A stretch of 43,806 nucleotides of DNA, from positions 1 through 43,806 of the forward strand of contig JAQVFM010000008.1 in assembly GCA_028697255.1 (NCBI GenBank), in the 5' to 3' direction. Below, piece after piece: positions 7,579-17,697 of this stretch (within the stretch, counting starts at the first letter, position 1; every line of letters begins with the position of its first letter). The notes under the pieces were generated by a model, which saw only the letters and a list, made by a program, of their open reading frames with translations, searched no databases and was not told the origin of the DNA. The DNA comes from Oscillospiraceae bacterium. GTDB taxonomy: Bacteria; Bacillota; Clostridia; Oscillospirales; Acutalibacteraceae. Made by a program: the position numbers and the translations under genes.

Positions 7579-9828
7579 ATGGAATTGACCCAAAACGCTC
7601 TCACAGTGCTCGAAAGGAGGTATCTGGCAAAGGATGAAAACGGAAATTTAACCGAAACAGTTGAGGATATGTTTCGCCGCGTTGCACACGCGATAGCTGC
7701 CTCGGATTTGAAGTATTCCAAGGACGCCGATGTTAAGGCAACTGAACAGGAATTTTTCGAACTGATGACAAATCTTGAATTTTTGCCTAATTCTCCGACT
7801 TTGATGAATGCCGGTCGTCCGCTTGGACAGTTATCGGCATGTTTTGTGCTCCCAATTGAAGATAGCATGGAAGCAATTTTTGAAGCGGTAAAACAGGCTG
7901 CACTAATTCACAAATCAGGTGGCGGTACCGGATTTTCATTCTCACGTCTTCGCCCTGCAGGAAGCGTCGTTAATTCGACCGGTGGCGTTGCAAGCGGCCC
8001 CATAAGCTTTATGCGCGTTTTCAATATGGCTACAGAAGCAGTAAAGCAGGGGGGTACACGACGTGGCGCCAATATGGGCATTTTACGCGTTGACCATCCG
8101 GACATTCTGCAATTTATTGACTGTAAAAAAGACAATTCGGACATAACTAACTTTAATATATCGGTCGGCATCACCGAAGCCTTTATGAACGCTGTGGAAG
8201 CTAATGAGGAATACAACCTTATTGACCCCAGCACAAAAAAACCAACCGGCCGACTTAACGCCCGACAGGTTTTTGATAAAATTGTGCATTCGGCTTGGCG
8301 CAACGGCGAACCGGGAATTGTTTTTCTCGACAGACTTAACCGTGACAATGTTGTTCCGTCACAGGGTGAAATCGAATCAACCAATCCTTGCGGTGAGCAG
8401 CCGTTGCTTCCAAACGAAAGCTGCAACCTTGGCTCAATTAATCTTGTAAAAATGCTTCGAGTTTCGGGCAAAAAAGCGGTCATAGACTGGGACAAGCTTG
8501 CAACCACAGTGGAAAAAGCCGTGCATTTTCTCGACAATGTGATTGACGCCAATAAATATCCCCTCAAAATTATTGAAAAAACTACTCGCCAAACGCGAAA
8601 AATCGGTTTGGGGGTTATGGGCTGGGCCGATATGCTGCTGTATCTCGGTATCCCCTACAATTCGGACGAAGCCGTAGCACTTGCAAGCAAGCTAATGGAG
8701 TTTATAACAACAAACGGAAGAAAAGCCAGTGCAAATCTTGCAAAATCCCGCGGTCCTTTTCCACTTTTCAGCCAAAGCATCTACAAGGACGGCGAGCCGC
8801 TTAGAAATGCCACGATAACAACTATTGCACCAACGGGCACGCTGTCTATTATTGCAGGTGTATCCTCAGGTATTGAACCGGTCTTTTCCTATGTGTATAT
8901 ACGAAATGTTATGGACAAAACCGAAATGCTTGAAGTAAATCCGGTATTGCGTGACTTGCTCCAGAAAAACGAATTGTATTCAGAAGAACTGATGAAAGAA
9001 ATAGCCGAGCAGGGCACGATTGCACATATTGAGAGTATACCCGAAGATATCCGACGCGTTTTTGTGTCGGCTCACGATATAACTCCGCTGTTTCATGTCA
9101 AAATGCAGGCTGCATTCCAAAATCATACCGACAACGCCGTTTCAAAAACAGTAAACTTCCCGCACACCGCCACAGAGGATGATGTTGCACAAGTTTACAA
9201 GCTGTCATACAAGCTCGGATGCAAGGGCGCAACAATTTACCGCGATGGCAGCCGCGATTCCCAAGTATTAAACCTTGTTGCCAAAACCGATAAAAATGAT
9301 GAAAAACAAAATGACAAGGGCTCTTCCGCCTATGTAATCATTCCCCGTCCGCGTCCTGATGTTACACAGGGCATGACAGAAAAAATGACAATTGGCTGTG
9401 GAAACCTTTATATTACAGTAAACTACGACGAACACGGCATTTGCGAGGTATTTACCAATACCGGCAAAGCAGGCGGCTGCCCCTCGCAGTCAGAGGCAAC
9501 AGCTCGGCTGGTTTCGCTTTCGCTGCGCTCGGGCATTGATGTCAAAACAATCACAAGTCAATTGCGAGGCATACGCTGCCCGTCCACAATACGCCAACAA
9601 GGTATGAAATGCACTTCTTGCCCGGACGCCATCGCACGAGTTATTGAAAAAGTGGTGGCTTCAAACGGTTTTAAAGAAGGCGGCGTGCAAGTGGCCAAAG
9701 TAACACCCAAACAAGACGAACCTGCATGTGCCGCACAGATTAGAAAATGCCCTGAATGCGGTGCAAAAGTGGAGCATGAGGGCGGCTGCGTCATATGCCG
9801 CGACTGTGGATATTCAAAATGCGGATAA
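7579..9828 (+). CDS. nrdJ: Adenosylcobalamin-dependent (class II) ribonucleotide reductase
   Basis: It converts ribonucleotides to deoxyribonucleotides using a radical generated from coenzyme B12, so it works with or without oxygen. The 749-aa product has the class II layout: Cys88 in SACFVLPIEDS, the active-site loop NPCGEQ with Asn269, Cys271 and Glu273, and Cys282 in NESCNLGSINL, the second redox Cys. Later comes ATITTIAPTGTLSIIAGVSS. A TSCPD domain (about 590-700) contains the name-giving CTSCPD. The C-terminus has CPECGAK and CRDCGYSKCG, a cysteine tail likely to re-reduce the active site. No N-terminal ATP-cone is visible, because the catalytic fold begins almost at once. AGGAAGGGG precedes ATG 7579. 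It is monocistronic between its own promoter and a strong terminator, with NrdR-like boxes implying dATP-linked repression. Confidence 0.97.
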   Translation: MELTQNALTVLERRYLAKDENGNLTETVEDMFRRVAHAIAASDLKYSKDADVKATEQEFFELMTNLEFLPNSPTLMNAGRPLGQLSACFVLPIEDSMEAIFEAVKQAALIHKSGGGTGFSFSRLRPAGSVVNSTGGVASGPISFMRVFNMATEAVKQGGTRRGANMGILRVDHPDILQFIDCKKDNSDITNFNISVGITEAFMNAVEANEEYNLIDPSTKKPTGRLNARQVFDKIVHSAWRNGEPGIVFLDRLNRDNVVPSQGEIESTNPCGEQPLLPNESCNLGSINLVKMLRVSGKKAVIDWDKLATTVEKAVHFLDNVIDANKYPLKIIEKTTRQTRKIGLGVMGWADMLLYLGIPYNSDEAVALASKLMEFITTNGRKASANLAKSRGPFPLFSQSIYKDGEPLRNATITTIAPTGTLSIIAGVSSGIEPVFSYVYIRNVMDKTEMLEVNPVLRDLLQKNELYSEELMKEIAEQGTIAHIESIPEDIRRVFVSAHDITPLFHVKMQAAFQNHTDNAVSKTVNFPHTATEDDVAQVYKLSYKLGCKGATIYRDGSRDSQVLNLVAKTDKNDEKQNDKGSSAYVIIPRPRPDVTQGMTEKMTIGCGNLYITVNYDEHGICEVFTNTGKAGGCPSQSEATARLVSLSLRSGIDVKTITSQLRGIRCPSTIRQQGMKCTSCPDAIARVIEKVVASNGFKEGGVQVAKVTPKQDEPACAAQIRKCPECGAKVEHEGGCVICRDCGYSKCG

Positions 9829-9846
9829 AATAAAATAATTTTTTTA

Positions 9847-9885
9847 ATCGGCGGCGGGATATGTTAATCCCGCCGCCGATTTTTG
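9847..9885 (+). terminator. Strong rho-independent terminator after nrdJ
   Basis: Perfect 14-bp arms (ATCGGCGGCGGGAT at 9847-9860 and its complement at 9867-9880) with a 6-base loop, followed by TTTTTG. It lies 19 bases after the nrdJ stop. Confidence 0.93.
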
Positions 9886-9972
9886 TTAAGAGCTTTTTGT
9901 GGTGTGTGGTATTTTTAGCATACATGCATTATTTGGTTGTTGACGGGAAACATATTTTAAATTGGTTAGATG

Positions 9973-10033
9973 AAAGGAGGATGGACTGTCACACGTTTAC
10001 TTAGCTTAATGCGATTATGGCGATTGTGACAGT
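9973..10033 (+). promoter_or_regulatory. Unusual leader of the 2505-aa gene: isolated Shine-Dalgarno plus inverted repeat
   Basis: A perfect AAAGGAGG (9973-9980) lies 71 bases before ATG 10052, which itself has no recognisable Shine-Dalgarno. Between them are exact 9-bp inverted arms ACTGTCACA (9985-9993) and TGTGACAGT (10025-10033). Folding them would shorten the gap to about 22 bases, still longer than usual. The only start codon at the isolated site is an adjoining ATG that opens a 7-codon frame (9981-10004). This may be a translational control leader or an operator dyad. Confidence 0.5.
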
Positions 10034-10051
10034 TCTGTCAAGTAGTTTCCT

Positions 10052-13000
10052 ATGGATTTGAACTCTCCCGACAAAATACCAAATTGCGATAACGTCGGCG
10101 ATAACAGCTCATTTTACGAATCGCTGGCGCAGCAGTTCATGTCTACAGACCAAAAACAATATAATATGCGACCTCTGCGGCGGCAGGTGCGAAGTGCATT
10201 GCACACGCTAAAGCTTGCATGCCGAAAATCCACTTCGTCACGCATAACCGACAGTGACAGTGGTTACCGTGAGTGGCTTAACGACAATTATTATCTTCTT
10301 GTTCGTGAAGGCGCCAATGTGATTAACGGGCTGAAGCACGCCGATAATCAACCCGGTGACGGCAGAATTCCCGCAACTTGCGCCCTTTTGCGTGAAGTGG
10401 TTCACAAAACAGGTGTGCCGGATGCAGAGGAATTTGACCGGCTTATTGAAATCATTCAACAAGTTCGCCCCCTTACGGTTTTCGAGCTTGAACAGTTGCC
10501 GCTTTGTTTAAGGGCAGCTCTTGTTCTGATTGCAGCTGAGGCCTGCAAAAAAAGCGGAAATGAAGCTGAACGGCTAATTTCATTGTCAGTACACGGTCTT
10601 CATCGAGCGGTTGGGCTTGACTTTGCCAGCTTAACTGAGCGGCACAGCATTGTTGAGCGTATTCTTCGTGATGATCCTGCCGGCATTTATCCTCGTATGG
10701 ATCAAAAGTCTCGTGCCGATTATCGAAGACGTACTGCATTGGCAGCCTTAAGAAGCGGGCGTAGCGAAACGTCGACTGCTGCTGCTTTTATAGAGCAGGC
10801 TAAGAAAAACTCGACTGAACGCGAACGACATGTCGGGTTTCCTTTAATGGCGATTAAAGATAAAACCGACCCTCGTACTCGCGGGCGCGTTTTACTGCTT
10901 TGCACAATGCTGATACCGGCGGCGGCTTCAATTCTCTTGGCCGTATTGGTGCAAATCCCTTTTATCGCACTGCTTTTATACCTCCCATTAATTGAATTGT
11001 TCCGACCGATTATTCAACAGATTTTATTGCACAGAATAACACCCCGCCGGCTGCCCCGAATCGAGCTTAACGGCATAATACCCGAGGAGGGGCGAACAGT
11101 TATCGCAGTTTCAACCCTGCTGCCCGGAGCACAACAGGCTGCCAAAACTGCTGAAAAACTTTATAATCTTTATAACACCAACGGACAGGGAGCCGTACAG
11201 ATATGTCTGCTGGCAGATTTGTCACAGGCTGATTATCCCACAAAGCCACGTGATGCAGCCGATATCAGCGCAATGAGGCGTGAAATACGCCGCCTTAATG
11301 CCCGTACAAACGGCAGCTTTATACTTGTGGTACGTCCCCGTGTCTATAGCCGCACGATGAAAGCGTATACCGGAAAGGAGCGCAAGCGTGGAGCGATTGG
11401 CGAGCTAATACGTGTGATACGCGGAGGCAAGCCGCAATATCTTGCATTCGAAGGAGATTTAAGCAGGTTAAGGCGCGCTCGATTTCTGCTTGCGCTGGAT
11501 GCAGACACCGGCATGCTTCTTGACACGGCCGCCGATTTAGTCGGTACGGCACTTCACCCGCTTGTAAAGGCACAACTATCAGACGACAAACGAAGTATCA
11601 CCGGCGGCTTTGGAGTGCTTGTGCCGCGTCTTTCAGCCGAGCTTCATTCCTCAAACCGCACTGCATTTTCACGTGCGATGGCAGGTATGGGCGGTATAAC
11701 ACCATATGATATGCCGGTTGGCGATTTGTATATGGACTTGTTTTCGTCTGCCATTTTCGCCGGAAAAGGTCTTATCGATATAGAAGCTTTTAGTGTACTT
11801 GATTCTGCTGATCTTCCGCCCGAGCAAATTCTCAGTCACGATATACTTGAAGGCTGCCTTATGCGCACAGGGTTAGTCTCGGATGTTGAAATGACAGACG
11901 GATACCCTTCTTCTATAAACAGTTGGTTAAACAGGCTGCATCGCTGGGTGCGGGGTGACTGGCAAAATATGCCCTTTGCATTTGGGCGTCGATTAAATCT
12001 TTCGCGTCTTGACCGCTGGAAGCTCATCGACAACCTGCGCCGATCACTGACTCCGCCTGCGGCATTAGCATTGATTATATTGTCAACACAATTTCGCGGT
12101 TGGACCGGATTTCTTCTTGCCCTTACCGGACTTATTTCACCAATTTCCGGCAACCTGATGTCGGCTTTTCTTTCATTAGTACACGGGGGCTGGATGACGC
12201 TCGGCTGCAAATACTATTCGCGTGTTATGCCCCGTGCATTAGGCGCACTGACGCAGGCGTGGTTTACGATAATCATGCTGCCTGCTACGGCATTGACAAC
12301 ACTGGGCGCTGCTATAAGAGCGGTTGTAAGGCTTATAACACGCCGCCGTATGCTCGAATGGACAACGGCGGCTCAATCTGATAAGCACCAGGGAGGCTTT
12401 GCCGCTTCATTGCGCCGATTATGGCCGACACTAATAATATCTGCTTTTCTCATTTACTATGGCACGGATTTTGCAAGACTGGGCGGCATTTTGTTTGCAT
12501 TGCTCATTCCGTTAGCAGTATATTCCAGACGGTCGAGCACGCCCTTTAGGACAGCTTCACTGTCTCATGAGCAGCAGGAGCAAATCGTAGCCTATGCATC
12601 GGCAATGTGGCGATATTATGAAGAGCAATGTACAGCCGAGAATAATTATCTTCCACCTGACAATGTACAGGAGTCACCTGTATGGCGCGTAGCTCACCGC
12701 ACATCCCCGACCAATATAGGGCTTTATCTGTTAAGTATTGCAGCAGCACATGATTTTGGATTTTTAGATGCCGACGGATTGCTCACGCGAATCGAACGCA
12801 CATTGACTACAATAGAAAGATTAGAAAAATGGAACGGCAATTTGCTTAATTGGTACGACACCCGCACATTACGCCCTCTGTCACCGCGATATGTTTCAAC
12901 AGTCGACAGCGGCAATTTTGCATGCTGCCTCGTTGCTTTGCGCCAATCGCTCGCCGAACTTGATGGTGCCCGTGCAAAATCGTTAGCAGCACATGCCAAA

Positions 13001-16000
13001 AAACTTCAGCAAGCTATAGATCTGACGCCGATGTTTGACAAAGACCGTCTATTGTTTCACATCGGTCTTGACCCTGATAGCGGCAAGCTAAGCACATCAT
13101 ATTACGATCTTTTAATGAGCGAAAGCCGCATGTCCGGCTATTATGCGATAGCGATGCGTGATGTACCAAAAAAGCATTGGGGCGCACTCGGTCGCACCCT
13201 TACAAAGTCTGGCAATTCTATCGGACCGGTATCCTGGACAGGCTCCATGTTCGAATATTTTATGCCCCGCTTGATGCTACCGTCGGAAGAGGGCACGATG
13301 AGTTATGAGGCGTTAAGGTTTTGTCTTAACTGCCAGCGCAAACGCCCCCCACGCGGTGTTCCGTGGGGTATAAGTGAAAGTGGCTTTTATGCATTTGACA
13401 GCAATTTAAATTATCAATATAAGGCACACGGAGTCCCTCGTCTTGCTCTCAAGCACGGACTGGGAGCCGAGCTTGTAATATCTCCATATTCAAGCTTTTT
13501 AACGCTGACGACCGACCCCGGCGCCTCTTTGCGCAACCTCGCACGACTTGAGCGCCTTGGAATGACGGGAGCTTGGGGATTTTATGAAGCCGCAGATTTC
13601 ACACAAGGACGAACTGCGCGCGGCGGATATTCTATAGTACGCAGCTATATGGCACACCATATCGGCATGAGCCTTATATCCTGCGCTAACGCGGTTATGG
13701 ATGACTTGTTTGTCAAGCGCTTTTTACGCGATGATGATATGTCCCGCGCCGTCGAGCTGTGCCATGAAAAGGCGCCGTCGGCCGGAACTGTATTTGAGCC
13801 TATTCGTGAAAATAATGTTCCGGAGGTACCCGGCCGTACACGACCAATGACAGAGGAAATACGTCACATTAATCCGCGAACTCCGCGTATGTATTTGCTG
13901 TCAGGTGCCGAATGGCAGCTTGCAATAACCGATACGGGTGCAGGCATATCAACTTCTCACGGGCTGGATATCCATCGCTTTAGCGAGGATTTGCTGCGCA
14001 ATCCACAAGGTATTTTTGCTGTTGTAGATGCAGGCGAGGGGGCATTTTCGATTACGGCGGCGCCGGACTATGCTAAGCCCTCGGACGAGCAAAGCGGACA
14101 TCAAAATAAGCAAAAGCACAAAAGTGCGATTGGTACAACAAAGCGTTATGCCGAGTTTGATACAGGTGCTGCAATTTTCACTGCAGAGCACGGGCATATC
14201 GAAGCAGGCATGAGAGCAATGGTGCACCCAAGGCTGCCTTGCGAGCAGCGGCAAGTGGTGCTCAAAAACCATGCTAACCACAGAATTTCAGCTACGATAC
14301 TTTTATACTTTGAACCAACCCTTGCACGTAGGGAGGATGCGCTTGCACACCCTGCATTTTCACGCATTTTCCTATCAGCTTATAAAGACGATGCCATGCA
14401 GGCATTGTTTATATCACGCAGACAGCGTCTGGGAGAACCACCCGCCTGTCTTGCAGCAGGATTGCTTGACGGACTCGAATTTGAATACGAACCGCACCGT
14501 GAATTGCTGCTTGAACGCCCGCTTGGCGTTACTTCAATCCTAAATGCAGTGAATAAACCGTTTTCCTCAAGCGGACAGGGTATACCCGACTGTGCCGTTG
14601 CAATGCGTGTAGCAATTGAGCTGCCAGCACATTCTCAAAAATCAATAACATTGGTGTTGACTGCTGCCCCTACCATGGCTGCTGCAGCCAACAGGCTGAT
14701 TGAGGTGCGGCGCGAGGGTATGCTTTCAAATGATGTCTCTGCATTGTCGCCGTTTGGTGGAGTCGAGGCCGAGCTTGCGGCACAAATCTTACCCGATTTG
14801 TTTTATCCGCCGCGTATATCGCGTGAATGGGCAACAGCCGCAAGGAATAACACCCACGGACTTCAGGAATTGTGGAAACTGGGAATATCGGGAGATTTCC
14901 CACTGTTGCTAATTGAAATACACAATGCAGCAGACGCTTCACGTGCCGAGCCCTATATGAGGCTGCATCGTTCGCTAAGACTGGGCGGTGTTATAACAGA
15001 AGTAGCAATAGCCTACCGTGAAGGCGGAGAGTACGACGCCCCGATTTTAGAAGCGCTGCGAGAAGCCGCACGCAATGCAAATTGTGTAGATGTTCTCGGC
15101 AAACGAGGTGGCATACACCCTGTCAACTTGATTACCCATGGTGAGCAAACACTTGATTTTCTTACAGCCGTTTGCGCTCATAACTGCGCCAGGGACTTAA
15201 AGCGGGCAGGCATTCTTCCGGCTGATTACAGCGCCGCCGCAATACTCAAAGCCGAGCCGGTAAATCGTCACGAGAATACAAGTGAAGACATTGCAATTAA
15301 AGGCGGATTGTTCAGCGGTGATAAATTTATAATTACCGACATTCCAAGTTTGCCGTGGTGCCATGTAATTGCTAACGAAAAATTCGGCACATTGGTCTCC
15401 GACAAGGCATTGGGATTTACGTGGGCAATTAATTCACGCGAAAACAAGCTTACTCCATGGATTAACGACACCGCATCGGACAACCGCGGCGAAATGCTGC
15501 TTGTGCGTGTGGGCGGCACCATATACGACACCGTTTGGGGCTCCACCCCAGAATATGGCGACGGGTATGCTCGCTATAGCGGGAAATGCGGCATGCTTAA
15601 TACCAGCGTTACTGTGCGAATTCCATCGACAGGATTATGGAAAACGGTTGAACTGTCTGTTGAAAACACAGGAGATGAGCCTATGGAAATGCAGGCCGCC
15701 TATTACACTGAACCGGTTCTTGGCGTCAACCGCCGCAATGCCCGTCATACCGTGGCACAGTGGGAAAACGGCGCACTTGTGTTACGAAACCCGTTTGCAA
15801 CTATTCACGGCAGTGCGATTTTGACTGCAGTGGGCGGCGCCGACAACTGCGATTGCGATCGAGGAAGCTTTTTGTCAGGTTCATGGGGCGGCGGCACACT
15901 GTCTCCCCTGCCCGATCCGTGTGCTGCTGTTATAATACGAAAAAAACTGCCACCAAAGCGAAATGAAACCATAACATTTGTGCTGGGATTTGTAGAAGAA

Positions 16001-17569
16001 CAAAATATAGCACAAAACGAAAACCTAATAACTCAATTCATTGAAAACGCAGTAAAAACTCCGGCGCTATCAATGCAATTTCCCCGTATACGCACACCCG
16101 ATAAGCTGCTTAATACAATGGTATCACGCTGGATACCGTGGCAAGCTGCTGTCTGCCGAATCTACGCACGCACGGGTTTTTATCAAAACAGTGGAGCGTG
16201 GGGATATCGCGACCAGCTTCAGGATTCGCTTGCAACGCTGTGGTTTGACCCTTCAATCACAAGAAAACAGCTTATCCGCTGTGCAACGGTGCAATTCGAG
16301 GAAGGCGATGTGTTACACTGGTGGTATGATTTGCCCGGCATGTTCCAGGGAGTGCGTACACGTTGTTCTGACGACCTGGCGTGGCTTGCATATGTGACAG
16401 CCGTATATGTTGATTTCACGGGCGACAAAAATGTGCTCGACGAGCAGGCCGAATGGCTAATCGGCGAACCGCTTGCACCTGAAGAAAACGAAAGATACTT
16501 TAAGCCGCAAAAATCAAAATATACCAATTCCCTATATGAGCACTGCGTCCGTGCACTTGACAGAGCCTGCACGCACGGTGAGCATGGACTGCCTTTAATC
16601 GGCTCTGGAGACTGGAATGACGGGTTCAACCTTATTGGAGCAAAAGGGCGTGGCGAAAGTGTCTGGATGGCAATGTTCCTTTCTATTGTACTTGACAAAT
16701 TCGCACCGCTATGTGAATACAAGGGTGAAGAAAATCGAGCCGCCGAATACCGCAAATTAGCTGCAGAATACCGAAGTGCTGCTGATGCCTGTTTTTCCGG
16801 CGACCGATACCTGCGCGCATTTTTTGACGACGGAACACCGTTGGGGGCGCCCGACAGCGGTGACGGTGAAATTGACAGTCTGCCTCAAAGCTTTTCGGTG
16901 CTGAGCGGATTACCGTATGAAAGAACATCTGTTGCGCTGGATACTGCACTCAATAAATTAGTTGACAGAGAAAATGGAATAATTAAGCTGCTCGCTCCCC
17001 CGTTTGCCCGCTCCCATGCCGAAGAGAGACTCGATGATCGTCAAAGACCCGTCGGCTATATTACTGCATATCCTCCCGGTCTTAGAGAAAACGGAGGTCA
17101 GTATACGCATGCGGCCGCTTGGCTTGTAATCGCTTTGTTCAAATCGGGGCGTGCCGATGAGGCAATTGATTTGCTGCGAATTATTAGCACAGCTCACAAA
17201 TATAAAGACAGTCTTGGTGAAAAATACAAAGGGGAACCGTACGCCCTTGCCGGCGATGTGTATTCGCATCCCGAGTGCCCCGGTCGTGCAGGATGGACAC
17301 AGTATACCGGATCGGCAGGATGGTTTTATACCGCCGTTTTACGCTATCTTATCGGACTGCAACCTCGCGGCGACAAGCTGTATTTAAGTCCTAATCTGCC
17401 ATCCGAGTGGAATGAGTGTGAAGTTTCAATAACATTAAACAACACGCCTTTGGAAATTATTATTCGCCGCGGGTCACCTGGATTAAATGTAAACGGAGTG
17501 CCGGCAGGCTATGTGCCGCTTCATGGAACACCGAACAAGGTTATAGTTACTATTCCACCGCCGGCATGA
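10052..17569 (+). CDS. Giant membrane glycosyltransferase/GH94-like protein (cyclic beta-1,2-glucan synthase type)
   Basis: A 2505-aa multidomain protein of the NdvB/Cgs class, which build and cyclise beta-1,2-glucans. Order: a soluble N-terminal region (about 1-275); two membrane helices (278-328); a GT84-type glycosyltransferase domain with LALDADTG (about 483), HDILEG (about 596) and WVRGDWQ (about 633); further membrane helices (about 668-826); a glucoamylase-like domain (about 850-1250) with NWYDTRT, STVDSGNF and GGYSIVRSYMAHHIGMS; two beta-sandwich regions; and a C-terminal GH94 phosphorylase-like (alpha/alpha)6 domain. The last contains QNSGAWGYRDQLQD and GSGDWNDGFN, in which Asp2190 is the expected catalytic acid. 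Brucella and Rhizobium enzymes are about 2800 aa, so it is somewhat short. ATG 10052 is the first start after an in-frame TAG and has no good Shine-Dalgarno. Whether the product is cyclic or linear glucan cannot be told. Confidence 0.88.
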   Translation: MDLNSPDKIPNCDNVGDNSSFYESLAQQFMSTDQKQYNMRPLRRQVRSALHTLKLACRKSTSSRITDSDSGYREWLNDNYYLLVREGANVINGLKHADNQPGDGRIPATCALLREVVHKTGVPDAEEFDRLIEIIQQVRPLTVFELEQLPLCLRAALVLIAAEACKKSGNEAERLISLSVHGLHRAVGLDFASLTERHSIVERILRDDPAGIYPRMDQKSRADYRRRTALAALRSGRSETSTAAAFIEQAKKNSTERERHVGFPLMAIKDKTDPRTRGRVLLLCTMLIPAAASILLAVLVQIPFIALLLYLPLIELFRPIIQQILLHRITPRRLPRIELNGIIPEEGRTVIAVSTLLPGAQQAAKTAEKLYNLYNTNGQGAVQICLLADLSQADYPTKPRDAADISAMRREIRRLNARTNGSFILVVRPRVYSRTMKAYTGKERKRGAIGELIRVIRGGKPQYLAFEGDLSRLRRARFLLALDADTGMLLDTAADLVGTALHPLVKAQLSDDKRSITGGFGVLVPRLSAELHSSNRTAFSRAMAGMGGITPYDMPVGDLYMDLFSSAIFAGKGLIDIEAFSVLDSADLPPEQILSHDILEGCLMRTGLVSDVEMTDGYPSSINSWLNRLHRWVRGDWQNMPFAFGRRLNLSRLDRWKLIDNLRRSLTPPAALALIILSTQFRGWTGFLLALTGLISPISGNLMSAFLSLVHGGWMTLGCKYYSRVMPRALGALTQAWFTIIMLPATALTTLGAAIRAVVRLITRRRMLEWTTAAQSDKHQGGFAASLRRLWPTLIISAFLIYYGTDFARLGGILFALLIPLAVYSRRSSTPFRTASLSHEQQEQIVAYASAMWRYYEEQCTAENNYLPPDNVQESPVWRVAHRTSPTNIGLYLLSIAAAHDFGFLDADGLLTRIERTLTTIERLEKWNGNLLNWYDTRTLRPLSPRYVSTVDSGNFACCLVALRQSLAELDGARAKSLAAHAKKLQQAIDLTPMFDKDRLLFHIGLDPDSGKLSTSYYDLLMSESRMSGYYAIAMRDVPKKHWGALGRTLTKSGNSIGPVSWTGSMFEYFMPRLMLPSEEGTMSYEALRFCLNCQRKRPPRGVPWGISESGFYAFDSNLNYQYKAHGVPRLALKHGLGAELVISPYSSFLTLTTDPGASLRNLARLERLGMTGAWGFYEAADFTQGRTARGGYSIVRSYMAHHIGMSLISCANAVMDDLFVKRFLRDDDMSRAVELCHEKAPSAGTVFEPIRENNVPEVPGRTRPMTEEIRHINPRTPRMYLLSGAEWQLAITDTGAGISTSHGLDIHRFSEDLLRNPQGIFAVVDAGEGAFSITAAPDYAKPSDEQSGHQNKQKHKSAIGTTKRYAEFDTGAAIFTAEHGHIEAGMRAMVHPRLPCEQRQVVLKNHANHRISATILLYFEPTLARREDALAHPAFSRIFLSAYKDDAMQALFISRRQRLGEPPACLAAGLLDGLEFEYEPHRELLLERPLGVTSILNAVNKPFSSSGQGIPDCAVAMRVAIELPAHSQKSITLVLTAAPTMAAAANRLIEVRREGMLSNDVSALSPFGGVEAELAAQILPDLFYPPRISREWATAARNNTHGLQELWKLGISGDFPLLLIEIHNAADASRAEPYMRLHRSLRLGGVITEVAIAYREGGEYDAPILEALREAARNANCVDVLGKRGGIHPVNLITHGEQTLDFLTAVCAHNCARDLKRAGILPADYSAAAILKAEPVNRHENTSEDIAIKGGLFSGDKFIITDIPSLPWCHVIANEKFGTLVSDKALGFTWAINSRENKLTPWINDTASDNRGEMLLVRVGGTIYDTVWGSTPEYGDGYARYSGKCGMLNTSVTVRIPSTGLWKTVELSVENTGDEPMEMQAAYYTEPVLGVNRRNARHTVAQWENGALVLRNPFATIHGSAILTAVGGADNCDCDRGSFLSGSWGGGTLSPLPDPCAAVIIRKKLPPKRNETITFVLGFVEEQNIAQNENLITQFIENAVKTPALSMQFPRIRTPDKLLNTMVSRWIPWQAAVCRIYARTGFYQNSGAWGYRDQLQDSLATLWFDPSITRKQLIRCATVQFEEGDVLHWWYDLPGMFQGVRTRCSDDLAWLAYVTAVYVDFTGDKNVLDEQAEWLIGEPLAPEENERYFKPQKSKYTNSLYEHCVRALDRACTHGEHGLPLIGSGDWNDGFNLIGAKGRGESVWMAMFLSIVLDKFAPLCEYKGEENRAAEYRKLAAEYRSAADACFSGDRYLRAFFDDGTPLGAPDSGDGEIDSLPQSFSVLSGLPYERTSVALDTALNKLVDRENGIIKLLAPPFARSHAEERLDDRQRPVGYITAYPPGLRENGGQYTHAAAWLVIALFKSGRADEAIDLLRIISTAHKYKDSLGEKYKGEPYALAGDVYSHPECPGRAGWTQYTGSAGWFYTAVLRYLIGLQPRGDKLYLSPNLPSEWNECEVSITLNNTPLEIIIRRGSPGLNVNGVPAGYVPLHGTPNKVIVTIPPPA

Positions 17570-17602
17570 TACGGGTTTTAAAAATTACTTTCTAAAATAC
17601 GC

Positions 17603-17631
17603 TTTTCATTACAAGCAAATTTTGGTATAAT
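17603..17631 (+). promoter_or_regulatory. Promoter for the M16 peptidase pair
   Basis: TTTTCA (17603-17608), 17 bases, then TATAAT (17626-17631) preceded by TGG, an extended -10. It sits about 66 bases before the first M16 start. Confidence 0.6.
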
Positions 17632-17697
17632 GCTTTTATTCGGTTTGGATTAGAAAAAGCAAGAATGTTTTTTGTCTTTATAAGGGAGTTGATATGA

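Noticed and set aside
9981-10004. Seven-codon frame (MDCHTFT) directly after AAAGGAGG
   Set aside because: The ATG abuts the Shine-Dalgarno with zero spacing, too close for efficient initiation; kept only as part of the leader discussion.
9881-10051. Standard promoter or known riboswitch before the 2505-aa gene
   Set aside because: TTGACG at 9940 has no matching -10 at 16-18 bases, and no recognisable riboswitch core was found.
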